Part shown: positions 1 to 7,217 of the stretch, piece by piece
How positions within the stretch are numbered: position 1 is the stretch's first letter
Layout: each line of letters opens with the position of its first letter
NCBI GenBank assembly: GCA_964427535.1
Contig: CAYRVF010000084.1
Location: 1-23,913, forward strand
From: CAYRVF01 sp964427535
Lineage (GTDB): Bacteria; Chloroflexota; Ktedonobacteria; Ktedonobacterales; JADMIN01
Direction: 5' to 3'
DNA length: 23,913 nt
Notes under the pieces: model-generated
Told to the model about the DNA's origin: nothing
Seen by the model: only the letters and a program-made list of their open reading frames with translations
Database searches by the model: none
Made by a program: the position numbers and the translations under genes

Positions 1-600
1 GGGTGGAGGAACAATCGTGCCAGCATTGATCCCCTGATTGGCTGCCGCAAAGAAGTCTACGGCATTACAGTAGGCAAACTGACCAAAGGGAGAGCCAGGG
101 AGCCCGTTGACACAGTGATTGTCTGTGAGTGTCGTCCCCTGCGCCCCCTGAAGCGTAAGCACCGCGCCATTGAAGCCAAACCAGATGCCAACCACCGATC
201 CTGCTGGAAGGTCCGGCACAACTGGAGTGATCGCCGGTTGCGTCCCCTGATCAATGACGAGCGGATCATAGACGGCAAGAGCGCCGGTGGTGGGATTCAC
301 TGCCGCTGCCTGCACAAAGGCCGATTGCATCGGATTCGCCTCAAGGCATGGCCCGTTGGCCGGGTTCGTTGCCTTTAAGACGTAAGGTGTTGCCAATCCC
401 TGGGGGGTGAGTGGCTGGTCAGGTACGACCAGGGTACAGTTCATATTGACCGTCGGGGGCTGCGCCCAAACCGGGGTCGATGCGCCCGTTACCAGAAGCA
501 TCAGCATGCTAACTAGGAGCATCCCTATCAGTGCAAAGAGCGAGATAGACCGACGACCGCGTGATTGCTCAACGAACGGTATGCCTCTCGACTTGCGCAT
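1..600 (-). CDS. Secreted protein of unknown function, N-terminal 200 residues (runs off window)
   Basis: The reading frame is open from an ATG at 600 to the window edge, so the C-terminus is missing. A ribosome binding site (AAAGGAG) lies 8 nt before the ATG. Residues 1-18 are basic, residues 19-40 are a strongly hydrophobic stretch, and a plausible signal-peptidase site follows the TPVWA motif near residue 45, so the protein is predicted to be exported. The mature part starts with QPPTVNMNCTLVVPDQPLTP, is rich in Gly, Pro, Thr and Val, and has paired cysteines (NMNC, NGPC, NHC, AYC), which suggests a beta-rich, disulfide-bonded extracellular domain. I do not recognise the family. The coding sequence looks less GC-rich than most neighbours. 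The 5' flank contains a long dyad and, beyond it, a dead transposase. Confidence 0.8.
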   Translation of the reverse strand, partial: MRKSRGIPFVEQSRGRRSISLFALIGMLLVSMLMLLVTGASTPVWAQPPTVNMNCTLVVPDQPLTPQGLATPYVLKATNPANGPCLEANPMQSAFVQAAAVNPTTGALAVYDPLVIDQGTQPAITPVVPDLPAGSVVGIWFGFNGAVLTLQGAQGTTLTDNHCVNGLPGSPFGQFAYCNAVDFFAAANQGINAGTIVPPP

Positions 601-615
601 GAGACTCGCTCCTTT

Positions 616-649
616 CCCATACTTGTACACGCTTGTTACGAAGTATGGG
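616..649 (-). promoter_or_regulatory. Inverted repeat touching the ribosome binding site of the secreted-protein gene
   Basis: Perfect 9-bp arms CCCATACTT (616-624) and AAGTATGGG (641-649) are separated by 16 nt. On the coding (minus) strand the 3' arm ends directly against the AAAGGAG ribosome binding site. It could be a dimeric-repressor operator or an RNA hairpin affecting translation; the sequence alone does not decide. Confidence 0.45.
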
Positions 650-688
650 GCGGTGATGCAGACAATCAGCATTGCGCGCGTGCACACA

Positions 689-1005
689 TAGTGATAGGTG
701 TAGGACCTCTCCCTCCACGGGCTTGGGTAGCAGACCGCGGGCCTTGGCTATCACGCAATTGCGCTCGTCTTTGCGGTATGTGCGGAGCCGACCCGAGCGC
801 GAGGCGTGATCTCACCCGTTCAGGCCTTGCTGGTTGAAGCGCCGGACCTACAGCCGCGCGTACCTAGCACTCACCTCAAGCCCGACGCCGCCAGTTGGAT
901 GATCCGCGCCCGGCTCGCCAGGCAGACCGGTGCAGTCTTGGCCCGCGTCAGCCGCTCGATCTTGGCCCGTTCATCCTCCGTCATGGCGCGCACTAGCAGA
1001 GCCAT
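689..1005 (-). pseudogene. IS630-family transposase remnant (N-terminal part, frameshifted)
   Basis: Starting from an ATG at 1005 with a GGGAGG ribosome binding site, the minus strand encodes 44 residues matching the helix-turn-helix N-terminus of IS630-type transposases: MTEDERAKIERLTRAKTAP, then SRARIIQLAASGL, ending at a TGA (871-873). After a frame change and an apparent loss of some 30 nt, the same protein resumes with VRRFNQQGL, a stop, then RSGRLRTYRKDERNCVIAKA and KPVEGEV, down to about 689. This order (RARII..LAA.GL, then V.RFN..GL.GL, then RSGR..TY, then VIA.AR) is typical of the family. The catalytic DDE half is absent. It is an old, non-functional insertion-sequence fragment. Boundaries are approximate and I could not define terminal inverted repeats. 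Confidence 0.75.
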
Positions 1006-1070
1006 CTGGGCACCTCCCGCCGGGTGACCTGCAAGACTCGTGCCCTACTTCAGGAACGATGCACATAGCC

Positions 1071-1094
1071 CCCTTCCACTTGCGAATGGAAGGG
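1071..1094. repeat. Inverted repeat, 8-bp arms
   Basis: Arms CCCTTCCA (1071-1078) and TGGAAGGG (1087-1094) are perfectly complementary around an 8-nt loop. It resembles the CCCCTTCCC hairpin at 16835 and may belong to the same dispersed family. No T-run follows on either strand, so it is not a typical terminator. Confidence 0.45.
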
Positions 1095-1141
1095 CGAGCA
1101 CACGCACGCTGCAGCCGGGTTTCAGCCGCGTACGGGAAAAT

Positions 1142-1170
1142 CCCCTCTCCGCACGGGGAGCGGGGGTGAG
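1142..1170. repeat. GC-rich imperfect hairpin repeat ending in GGGGGTGAG
   Basis: The sequence begins CCCCTCTCCGC and ends GCGGGGGTGAG. It has the same plan as the element at 16835 (a C-rich arm, a G-rich arm, then a GGGGG-GTGA-like tail). I regard it as a probable diverged member of an interspersed intergenic family; two copies in one window is thin evidence. Confidence 0.4.
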
Positions 1171-1357
1171 CAACTCAGGCGCAGCACTTCGATTCGCGGC
1201 CCCAGCACGAACTGGCACGCGGCATGCTCGATACAGATGTGCTACCCAGGCCGGATGCCAGGCGTAGAATACGTTGAGTGTGGCACGGCGCAGGCACCGG
1301 CAGCACTGTGGATGCAGGCGCGAACGGCACGGTGAGGCGGGCCGGAGGGGAGACGCG

Positions 1358-2593
1358 ATGAGATGGTTCGAAGCGGCGCTCTCTTTCTCTCTAGCGCCCG
1401 GCTCGGTGACGCTCGTCTCGATTCTGCTCGGGTGCGCGCTCGCGGCGCTGGTCACCTTCACCCTCAGCATCGTCGTGGTGAAGGTCTGCACGCGCTGGCG
1501 CATTCTCGACCGCCCCTCTGAGCGGCGGATCCATGCCCGTCCGGTGCCGCGCCTGGGCGGTATCGCGATCTTCGTCTCGTTCGTCGGCGTCACGCTGCTG
1601 CTCTACCAGCCGTCGTCGCCATATGAGGCGACTGTCTATCGCGGACTGCTGCTCGCCGCCGTCGTGCTCGTCGCGGTGATGGTGATCGACGACGTGCGCG
1701 GTCTGCCGCCGCTGCTTCGGCTGGGCGCCCAGACGGTCGCCGCCGGGCTGGCCATCTACCCCGCGGCGCATGGGACGCTAATTCAGGTGGTGCATAACCC
1801 GCTGGTCACAGCCGATGCCTCGCGCACGTTCCTGCCGCTGTGGATCGCGGTGCCGTTCACATGGTTCTGGATCGTGGGCATGATGAACACGATCAACTGG
1901 GTGGACGGGCTGGACGGCCTCGCAGGCGGAGTCGTGACGATCACCGCGCTGGCAATGGCCTGCATTAGCTGGCTTCTGGGGCAGCACACGGCGGCCTTGC
2001 TGTGCGCGGCGCTTGCGGGCGCGACACTCGGCTTCCTGCCGTTCAACTGGCATCCCGCCCGGCTGTTCATGGGGGATGCGGGGGCGATGTTTCTCGGGCT
2101 GGCACTGGCGGTGCTGGCGAACGTCGGCGGATCGAAGCTGGCGATGATGTTGCTGCTGCTCGGCCTGCCCATCCTCGACACGGCGCGCGTTATTCTCCGC
2201 CGCGTTCGACAGGGACACTCGCCGCTGCATTTCGACTTCTCGCACCTGCACCACCGGCTGCTGGTAGGCGGGCTCACGTCGCGGCAGATCGTGCTGCTCT
2301 TCTACTCCGTGACCGCCCTGTTCGGCGGCATGACCATCCTCGCCGCGTACCTGCAGGTGCATGAGAGCCAGCGACAACTGCACCTCTTCGCGTCGCACTA
2401 TCTCGCCGTCAGCGAGATTCCCACCCTGCTCGGGCTGGTGTTCGTCGCCGTGGTCAGCGCGGCCATCTGGCGCATCGCGGCCGTGCGCAGGCGGCGAACG
2501 GGGCTGCCGCCCGGCGCGTCGTCGATGCGCCTCACGAAGGCAGCCGAGCGGTCGCTCAGCGCCTCAGCCTCCGGCTCCCGCAAGCTGAAGTAA
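1358..2593 (+). CDS. WecA/MraY-type undecaprenyl-phosphate sugar-1-phosphate transferase (glycosyltransferase family 4)
   Basis: A 411-residue polytopic membrane enzyme of the PNPT superfamily. These enzymes transfer a sugar 1-phosphate (often GlcNAc-1-P) from UDP-sugar to undecaprenyl phosphate, the first membrane step in making peptidoglycan, teichoic acid or other surface polymers. Family landmarks appear in order: RRIHARPVPRLGGIA (57-70), the Mg-binding DD pair in VIDDVRG (111-112), NTINWVDGLDGLAGG (177-191) with the catalytic-loop DGLDG, FMGDAG (237-242), and the HLHHRL loop (296-301), which matches the WecA/TagO type better than MraY. Many hydrophobic helices fill the spaces, and the last 40 residues are a basic, Ser/Ala-rich cytoplasmic tail. 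Start 1358 was chosen for its GGAGGGG ribosome binding site; an in-frame ATG at 1274 would add an unlikely Arg-rich leader. The donor sugar cannot be told from sequence. Confidence 0.9.
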   Translation: MRWFEAALSFSLAPGSVTLVSILLGCALAALVTFTLSIVVVKVCTRWRILDRPSERRIHARPVPRLGGIAIFVSFVGVTLLLYQPSSPYEATVYRGLLLAAVVLVAVMVIDDVRGLPPLLRLGAQTVAAGLAIYPAAHGTLIQVVHNPLVTADASRTFLPLWIAVPFTWFWIVGMMNTINWVDGLDGLAGGVVTITALAMACISWLLGQHTAALLCAALAGATLGFLPFNWHPARLFMGDAGAMFLGLALAVLANVGGSKLAMMLLLLGLPILDTARVILRRVRQGHSPLHFDFSHLHHRLLVGGLTSRQIVLLFYSVTALFGGMTILAAYLQVHESQRQLHLFASHYLAVSEIPTLLGLVFVAVVSAAIWRIAAVRRRRTGLPPGASSMRLTKAAERSLSASASGSRKLK

Positions 2594-2623
2594 CCGACCC
2601 TCACGTACCGATCGCGGCTGTAG

Positions 2624-2643
2624 AGGCGAGGCATGCCTCGCCC
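2624..2643. repeat. Interspersed palindrome, copy 1 (GAGGCATGCCTC core)
   Basis: An almost perfect 20-bp palindrome, AGGCGAGGCATGCCTCGCCC, lies between the convergent ends of the WecA-like gene and the dioxygenase gene. Related copies lie at 3534 and 16752. Its position would allow it to act as a two-way transcription barrier, but no T-run accompanies it. Confidence 0.7.
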
Positions 2644-2664
2644 GCCTTCCCCTGTCGTGTGTGA

Positions 2665-3387
2665 TCACTCGTGGTCTGTCCCAGCCGAGTGGACTGAGGT
2701 AGCGAGCAAGTCGTCGCGGACCTTCCACAGCGGAGGGAAGAGGCGGTCGTCCAGTGTCCGGGCGAGCGCGGGGAGCGGTGTGCCGCCGGTACCGATGGCT
2801 GAGGGGCCAAGCTGGCGCTGCGCTAGCAGCAGATGCGCAACCCGGAAGAGGTGAAACTGCTCATCGAAGTCGAGCAAAGCTTCCGCCGCCGCAAAGAGGT
2901 CGAGATGCGTGTTGGGGGCGCGGTAAAGGTCGAGGAGCGTCGTGCCCGCGCGTGCCAGGCGCGCGGAGAAGGCGTCCCAGAGCGGGGGCGCGGCGCGCAG
3001 TATCGCACGGAAGCCAGGGGAGTCGGCGCCGCTGCCGTCTCCGAGGCCTGCCCGGATGACGAGGAAGTCGGCGGGCGCGAGCGTGTCGAGCTGGTGCAGC
3101 GCCTGCGTGGCCAGCATCTGCAGCGCGATGGCGCGTCGCAGCGCCCGGACTGCTCGGGTGTCGTCGGCTCCGTCGAGCGCGGAATGTACGGCGGCGAGAT
3201 CACTCAGTGCGGCCTTCCACCACAGCTCGATACTCTGATGTACGACTTGAAAGAGCAGTTCGTCGGGATGCAGACGCTCGCTCTCGGGCTTCTGCAGCGC
3301 CAGCAGCTCGTCAAGCCGCAGATAGCGCTCGTAGGTGCTCAGGGTGTCGTGGTTATCAGGGCTGAAAGCTCGTGGGTGAGGGGTCAT
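2665..3387 (-). CDS. Tryptophan 2,3-dioxygenase family haem protein, short form
   Basis: A 240-residue protein resembling tryptophan 2,3-dioxygenase, which opens the indole ring of L-Trp to N-formylkynurenine in the kynurenine pathway. Visible family features are TYERYLRLDELLALQ (18-32), DELLFQVVHQSIELWWKA (42-59, with Phe46 and His50 at the substrate pocket), GFRAIL (125-130, Arg127 as the likely carboxylate-binding Arg), FDEQFHLFRVAHLLLAQRQLG (174-194, His185 as the likely proximal haem ligand) and GTGGTP (199-204). It is shorter than typical members (about 270-290 residues), mainly in the middle helices. Start 3387 follows a GGAGGC ribosome binding site; an in-frame ATG 15 nt upstream is possible. 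No other kynurenine-pathway gene lies nearby, so substrate specificity is inferred and could be another indole compound. Confidence 0.8.
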   Translation of the reverse strand: MTPHPRAFSPDNHDTLSTYERYLRLDELLALQKPESERLHPDELLFQVVHQSIELWWKAALSDLAAVHSALDGADDTRAVRALRRAIALQMLATQALHQLDTLAPADFLVIRAGLGDGSGADSPGFRAILRAAPPLWDAFSARLARAGTTLLDLYRAPNTHLDLFAAAEALLDFDEQFHLFRVAHLLLAQRQLGPSAIGTGGTPLPALARTLDDRLFPPLWKVRDDLLATSVHSAGTDHE

Positions 3388-3533
3388 CGCTGGTGCCTCC
3401 ATCGCCGTTGATGTGTGGCCTATCGTCCGCCATTTGGCGTCGCATGGGCAGTGCCGTGTCGCTTGGCGCTCTCGCATTCTACTACCACCTGGCACGTTCA
3501 GTCGCGAGTGAGGGCGTTGTCCCGGAGGACGGC

Positions 3534-3553
3534 GGGCGAGGCATGCCTCGTCC
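3534..3553. repeat. Interspersed palindrome, copy 2
   Basis: GGGCGAGGCATGCCTCGTCC is a 20-bp palindrome with one mismatch, followed by CTACAAT. It shares GGCGAGGCATGCCTCG exactly with copy 1 at 2625-2640. It lies upstream of the dioxygenase gene and downstream of yceI. Confidence 0.7.
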
Positions 3554-3632
3554 CTACAATGCGATGATCGGTTGGCAGCGTCGATCGTGCGGTGACGTCG
3601 GACTGCGGCCGTATGCGCCCGTTTCACATCAA

Positions 3633-3673
3633 TGGAAAACGTGAGGACCGCGCAGCCGGAGCATGCGCGGTCC
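3633..3673 (-). terminator. Rho-independent terminator of yceI
   Basis: Perfect 10-bp GC-rich arms GGACCGCGCA (3645-3654) and TGCGCGGTCC (3664-3673) surround a 9-nt loop, 55 nt beyond the yceI stop. On the minus strand the stem is followed by CTCACGTTTTCC, a short T-run much like the tail of the nuo terminator at 20828. Confidence 0.65.
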
Positions 3674-3727
3674 AGATGTGTGCTGAGCGAAGTAGGCAAC
3701 GCGAGCACGTGCCTTCCAGTCGCTCAG

Positions 3728-4279
3728 TTAGGCGTTGGCAGTCTCGGTCGCGGCAGCGACGGGCTCGACCGCCGGGGCCTCGATGGTGATGTTGACCTTG
3801 TCGCTCACCAGCCAGCCACCCGACTCAAGGGCGACGTTCCAGTTCAGACCGAAGTCCTTGCGGCTGATTGACGTGGTGAGGTTGAACGACGCACGGCGGC
3901 CACCGCGCATGTCCTTCACCGGTCCGTTGACCTCGGCATCCAGCGTGACCGGGCGGGTGACGCCGTGAATTGTGAGGTCGCCGGTCACCTTGAACTGGTT
4001 GTCCTTCGGCTCCTCGACGTGCGTGCTGACGAAGGTGATGTACGGATAGTTGTCGACATCCAAGAAGTCGGCGGAGCGGAGGTGACCGTCGCGCTGCTCC
4101 TGGTTCGTGTCGATGCTGGCGGCTTCGATCTGCACATTCACCTTCGAGGCGCTCGGATTGTTCTCATCCAGCTCGATCGTTCCAGCCCACTTGTTGAAGC
4201 GACCGCGAACTGTCGTCACCATCATATGGCGCGCCGAAAACTCGATCTGCGCGTGCGCCGTATCAAACTCCCAGGCCAT
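3728..4279 (-). CDS. yceI: YceI family protein (cytoplasmic form)
   Basis: A 183-residue lipocalin-like beta-barrel protein. Characterised YceI relatives bind polyisoprenoid chains such as octaprenyl compounds; the physiological role is often unclear. Family features are the N-terminal WEFDTAHAQIEFSARHMMVTT with VRGRF (24-28), then IDTNQEQRDGHLRSADFLDV (about 73-92), ITFVSTHVEE, LTIHGVTRPVTLD and the ISRKDFGLNW block. Escherichia coli YceI has a signal peptide; this one begins straight at the barrel, so a cytoplasmic location is inferred. The ATG at 4279 has an AGGGAGA ribosome binding site. The C-terminus ends in an Ala/Glu/Thr-rich tail. The gene has its own strong promoter with an overlapping operator and its own terminator, so it appears to be a single, regulated unit despite sitting 172 nt downstream of priA. 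Confidence 0.92.
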   Translation of the reverse strand: MAWEFDTAHAQIEFSARHMMVTTVRGRFNKWAGTIELDENNPSASKVNVQIEAASIDTNQEQRDGHLRSADFLDVDNYPYITFVSTHVEEPKDNQFKVTGDLTIHGVTRPVTLDAEVNGPVKDMRGGRRASFNLTTSISRKDFGLNWNVALESGGWLVSDKVNITIEAPAVEPVAAATETANA

Positions 4280-4388
4280 TGCATTCTCCCTTTTCAGGAA
4301 TCTCTAGCGTGAGTGGGCGGCAGCTTCGTGCCGGAGCGTGAGATCCAAGTGCTTGCGTTCCGTCGCCGCCACATCAGGCTACGAAAAG

Positions 4389-4403
4389 ATAGTTACTAAC
4401 TAT
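4389..4403. promoter_or_regulatory. Operator-like perfect palindrome in the yceI promoter
   Basis: ATAGTTACTAACTAT is a perfect 7-1-7 palindrome that begins directly after the -10 hexamer and covers the expected transcription start. A repressor bound here would block initiation. The size and AT-rich symmetry suit MarR or HxlR-type winged-helix regulators, which often control YceI genes; the regulator itself is not encoded in the window. Confidence 0.6.
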
Positions 4404-4432
4404 TTTATAGCGTAATCACGTGTAATTGTCAA
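4404..4432 (-). promoter_or_regulatory. Consensus sigma-70 promoter of yceI
   Basis: On the minus strand, a perfect -35 TTGACA (4427-4432) and a -10 TATAAA (4404-4409) are separated by exactly 17 bp. Transcription would begin near 4397, leaving a leader of about 118 nt before the yceI ATG. The surrounding AT-rich patch stands out from the GC-rich background. Confidence 0.8.
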
Positions 4433-4451
4433 GTGGGGTACGTCGCGGGCG

Positions 4452-7037
4452 TCAGAGCGTGCTGAGCGGATCGACGTCGATGGACCAGCCCAGTGGCAGC
4501 GGTACCGCGGTCAGGGCGTCGAGCAGTGGCGCCGGGTCCGGGCTGCGCAGGATGATTTGCCAGCGGTAGCGTCCGCGTAGGCGCTCCATGAACGCGGGGG
4601 CTGGTCCGACGAAATCAGTATCCGCGAGGGCGGTATCGGCGAGCAGGCGTTCGAGGCGCATCGCCAGCGCCGAAGATTCGATCTGCGCCGTGTAGCGGTC
4701 AGTGTGCTCGAAGGTACACTTCACGAAGCGCCGGAAGGGGGGATAGCCGTAGCGCTGGCGCGCGAGCACCTCCGCTTCGACGAACTGGGCATAGTCGTGT
4801 TGCGCTGCCGCCTGAATGCAGAAATGGTCGGGGTTGAACGTCTGGATGAGCACGCGTCCGGGTCGTTCGCCTCGTCCCGCGCGCCCAGCCACCTGCGTGA
4901 GCAACTGAAACGCCCGCTCAGACGCGCGGATATCCGGCAGGAACAGCGCGACATCCGCCGAGACGACGCCCACCAACGTGACGCCGGGCAGATCGAGGCC
5001 CTTGGCGATCATCTGGGTGCCCACCAGCACATCGGCGCGGCGTTCGGAGAAGGCGCGTAGCAGCTCCTCGTGGGCTTGCCGGTGGCGAGCGGTGTCGCGG
5101 TCCCAACGCAGCACCCGCGCGCTGGGGAACTGCTGCTTCACCGCCGATTCGATCCGCTCGGTGCCGAGGCCGAAGTAGCGGATGCTCGCGCTCCAGCAGA
5201 CCGGGCACACTTCCGGCACGCTCTCGCGCTTGCCGCAGTAGTGGCAGATGAGCTTGCGCTCGCCCGCATGCAATGTCATCGAGACATCGCAGTTAGTGCA
5301 GGCGACGACGAAGCCGCAGTCGCGGCAGACCACGCTGCTCGCGGTGCCGCGCCGGTTGAGGAAAAGAATCGCCTGCTCGCCGCGTTCGAGCGTCTCGGTC
5401 AGTGCACGATGCAGGTCGCGCCCGAGCACGCTGGTGTTGCCCGCGCGCAGCTCGGCCCGCAGGTCGATGATCTCCACCGGGGGCAGGCCCGGACTGACGG
5501 ATGTGCCAGTCGAGGGCGACGCGACAGCCGGGCGCTCGGTCAGTTCGATCAGGGTGGAGCGTCCGTGCATCGCTTCCCAATATGCTTCCAGTGAGGGCGT
5601 GGCGCTGCCCAAGATAACGCGCGCGCCGGTGAGCGCGGCCAACTCGCGGGCCACTTCCCGCGCGTGATAGGTGGGCGTGCGCTCCTCTTTATAGGCGGCT
5701 TCGTGCTCCTCGTCGAGCACAATCAGCCCGAGCCGGTCCACTGGCGCGAAGAGGGCGGAGCGCGACCCGACGACGACATCCACCTCGCCCGCATGGATGC
5801 GGTGCCAGGCGTCGAGCCGCTCGGCATCTGTCAGTCCGCTGTGCAGCACACTCACGCGCCCGGGAAACCGTCCGGCGAATCGCGCTGTCGCCTGCGGCGT
5901 GAGGGCAATCTCGGGCACGAGCACGATGGCGCGCTGGCCACGCGCCAGCACGGCCGCGAGGGCCTGGAGGTACACCTCGGTCTTGCCGCTGCCAGTGATG
6001 CCGTGCAACAGGAAGACCGCGCCGCCGGGCGCATCGGGATCGAGGATCGTCTTGAGCGCACGGCTCTGCGCAGCGGTGAGCGTCAGCGGCGGCGTTTGCG
6101 GGATGATCCGCCCACTGAGCGGGTCGTGGCGAACCGGCACGTCGTCGATCGTCAGCAGCCCCGCGCGCTCGAGCTCGGCAAGCGCGGCGGGCGTGACGCG
6201 TGTGAGCCGCTTGAGGTCTTCGAGCCGCCAGCCCAATGTCTGCCCGGCCGCGGACATTGCCTGGGCACGCCGCGAGAGGACGTCCACCACCGCGAGCTGA
6301 CGCAGCATGCGCTCGGTGCGCCGGTCTGCCGTCGCGACCGGGGGCGCTGCTGTCGCGACCGCGCCGAGAGTCGCGCGGATGTCGTGTTGCCATCGGGCAA
6401 CTGCGTCCGCGTCGGCGATCAGGTGTACCTGCCGCTCGGTCCGTCGCTCGACAAACGACTCGCCGATCTCGGTGTCCATCGCGAGCAGGCCGCGCTGCGA
6501 GAGCGCCGCCAGCACTTCGTCGGCCCGTCGCGTGCCGAACACCGCGCGCACTCTGGCGCGATCGAGGCGTCCCACCTCGCGGACCATCGCGAATACGGCG
6601 GCTTCGTCGGGATGCAGACTCTCCGTCGCGCAGACATCCGTCTCAGGAAGCGCGCGTATGACGATCTTGACGCTCCGCAGCAGGCCCGGCGGGAGCATCG
6701 GGCGGACGGCGGCATTGAGGGGCGCGGCGTAGTATCCCGCGATCCACTCCGCGAGCTGGAGCTGCGCAGGGAGCAACACCGGCTCTGGCAGCAACAGCCC
6801 GAGCAGCATGCGCAGTGGCTCCCGTGGGGCTGGTGAAGTGTCGGCCTGCCGGGCAATCTCGTCGGCGGCGTTGAGGGACCAGACGATGCCCGCGGCGGTC
6901 TGGCTGCCGAATGGGACGGCGACGAGGTGACCCGGCTGGATGCGGGGCGCCAGCGACTCCGGCACCCGGTAGGTGTAGAGCGGCGTGGAGGCGCGTTGCG
7001 GGCGCGAGGACCGGGGCACCAGAATCTCGACCAGCAT
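4452..7037 (-). CDS. priA: Primosomal protein PriA, replication-restart DNA helicase
   Basis: About 861 residues, full length for a long PriA. PriA recognises stalled or collapsed forks, unwinds DNA 3'-to-5' and loads the replicative helicase. The N-terminal 3'-DNA-binding domain (LYTYRVPESLAPRIQPGHLV) is followed by a variable winged-helix region, then the superfamily 2 helicase core: Walker A HGITGSGKTE (about 347-355), DEEH (about 443-446), GSATPS (about 477-482), and the late motifs GTQMIAKGLDLPGV and QVAGRAGRG. Eight cysteines in four CxxC-type pairs (about 571-614) form the two zinc-binding sites inserted in helicase lobe 2. An in-frame GTG at 7043 is an alternative start; ribosome binding is weak for both (GGGGGCGG). 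The motifs are intact, so the gene should be functional. Confidence 0.95.
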   Translation of the reverse strand: MLVEILVPRSSRPQRASTPLYTYRVPESLAPRIQPGHLVAVPFGSQTAAGIVWSLNAADEIARQADTSPAPREPLRMLLGLLLPEPVLLPAQLQLAEWIAGYYAAPLNAAVRPMLPPGLLRSVKIVIRALPETDVCATESLHPDEAAVFAMVREVGRLDRARVRAVFGTRRADEVLAALSQRGLLAMDTEIGESFVERRTERQVHLIADADAVARWQHDIRATLGAVATAAPPVATADRRTERMLRQLAVVDVLSRRAQAMSAAGQTLGWRLEDLKRLTRVTPAALAELERAGLLTIDDVPVRHDPLSGRIIPQTPPLTLTAAQSRALKTILDPDAPGGAVFLLHGITGSGKTEVYLQALAAVLARGQRAIVLVPEIALTPQATARFAGRFPGRVSVLHSGLTDAERLDAWHRIHAGEVDVVVGSRSALFAPVDRLGLIVLDEEHEAAYKEERTPTYHAREVARELAALTGARVILGSATPSLEAYWEAMHGRSTLIELTERPAVASPSTGTSVSPGLPPVEIIDLRAELRAGNTSVLGRDLHRALTETLERGEQAILFLNRRGTASSVVCRDCGFVVACTNCDVSMTLHAGERKLICHYCGKRESVPEVCPVCWSASIRYFGLGTERIESAVKQQFPSARVLRWDRDTARHRQAHEELLRAFSERRADVLVGTQMIAKGLDLPGVTLVGVVSADVALFLPDIRASERAFQLLTQVAGRAGRGERPGRVLIQTFNPDHFCIQAAAQHDYAQFVEAEVLARQRYGYPPFRRFVKCTFEHTDRYTAQIESSALAMRLERLLADTALADTDFVGPAPAFMERLRGRYRWQIILRSPDPAPLLDALTAVPLPLGWSIDVDPLSTL

Positions 7038-7217
7038 CCGCACACCGCCCCCGTCTGAACCGTTCGCCGTTGTCTCGTCGATATGGCTTCACACGACACC
7101 ACATCTGGCACATTATCGCAGTCGCTGGCTTGGCGGGACAAGAGGAGATGCTTGCGCATGGACACCCGGCTGCGGGAAGCGCCCACATCCGACGGGCGCC
7201 GTGCTTGGCTTCGCGCC

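Larger units (their letters stand above)
1006..1357. other. Gene-free stretch with hairpin repeats upstream of the WecA-like gene
   Basis: No convincing gene is seen on either strand. Frames here lack ribosome binding sites and recognisable protein sequence. It holds two hairpin elements (1071-1094 and 1142-1170). A possible -10 hexamer TAGAAT lies at 1265-1270, but no matching -35 was found. Confidence 0.5.
3388..3727. other. Gene-free stretch between yceI and the dioxygenase gene
   Basis: No convincing coding sequence is visible. It contains the yceI terminator (3633-3673) and copy 2 of the interspersed palindrome (3534-3553). The dioxygenase promoter should lie in the lower half, but I found no clear -35/-10 pair. 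Confidence 0.5.

Noticed and set aside
1045..1593. 182-residue minus-strand frame
   Set aside because: It overlaps the N-terminus of the WecA-like gene and the hairpin repeats, and has no ribosome binding site or family resemblance.
5664..6836. 390-residue open frame on the plus strand
   Set aside because: It lies entirely antisense to priA, whose helicase motifs are intact; the translation is Arg/Gly-rich with no recognisable domain.
7179..7199. GCGCCC/GGGCGC stem between queG and priA as a terminator
   Set aside because: The stem is only 6 bp, has no T-run, and such pairs are common by chance in this GC-rich sequence.
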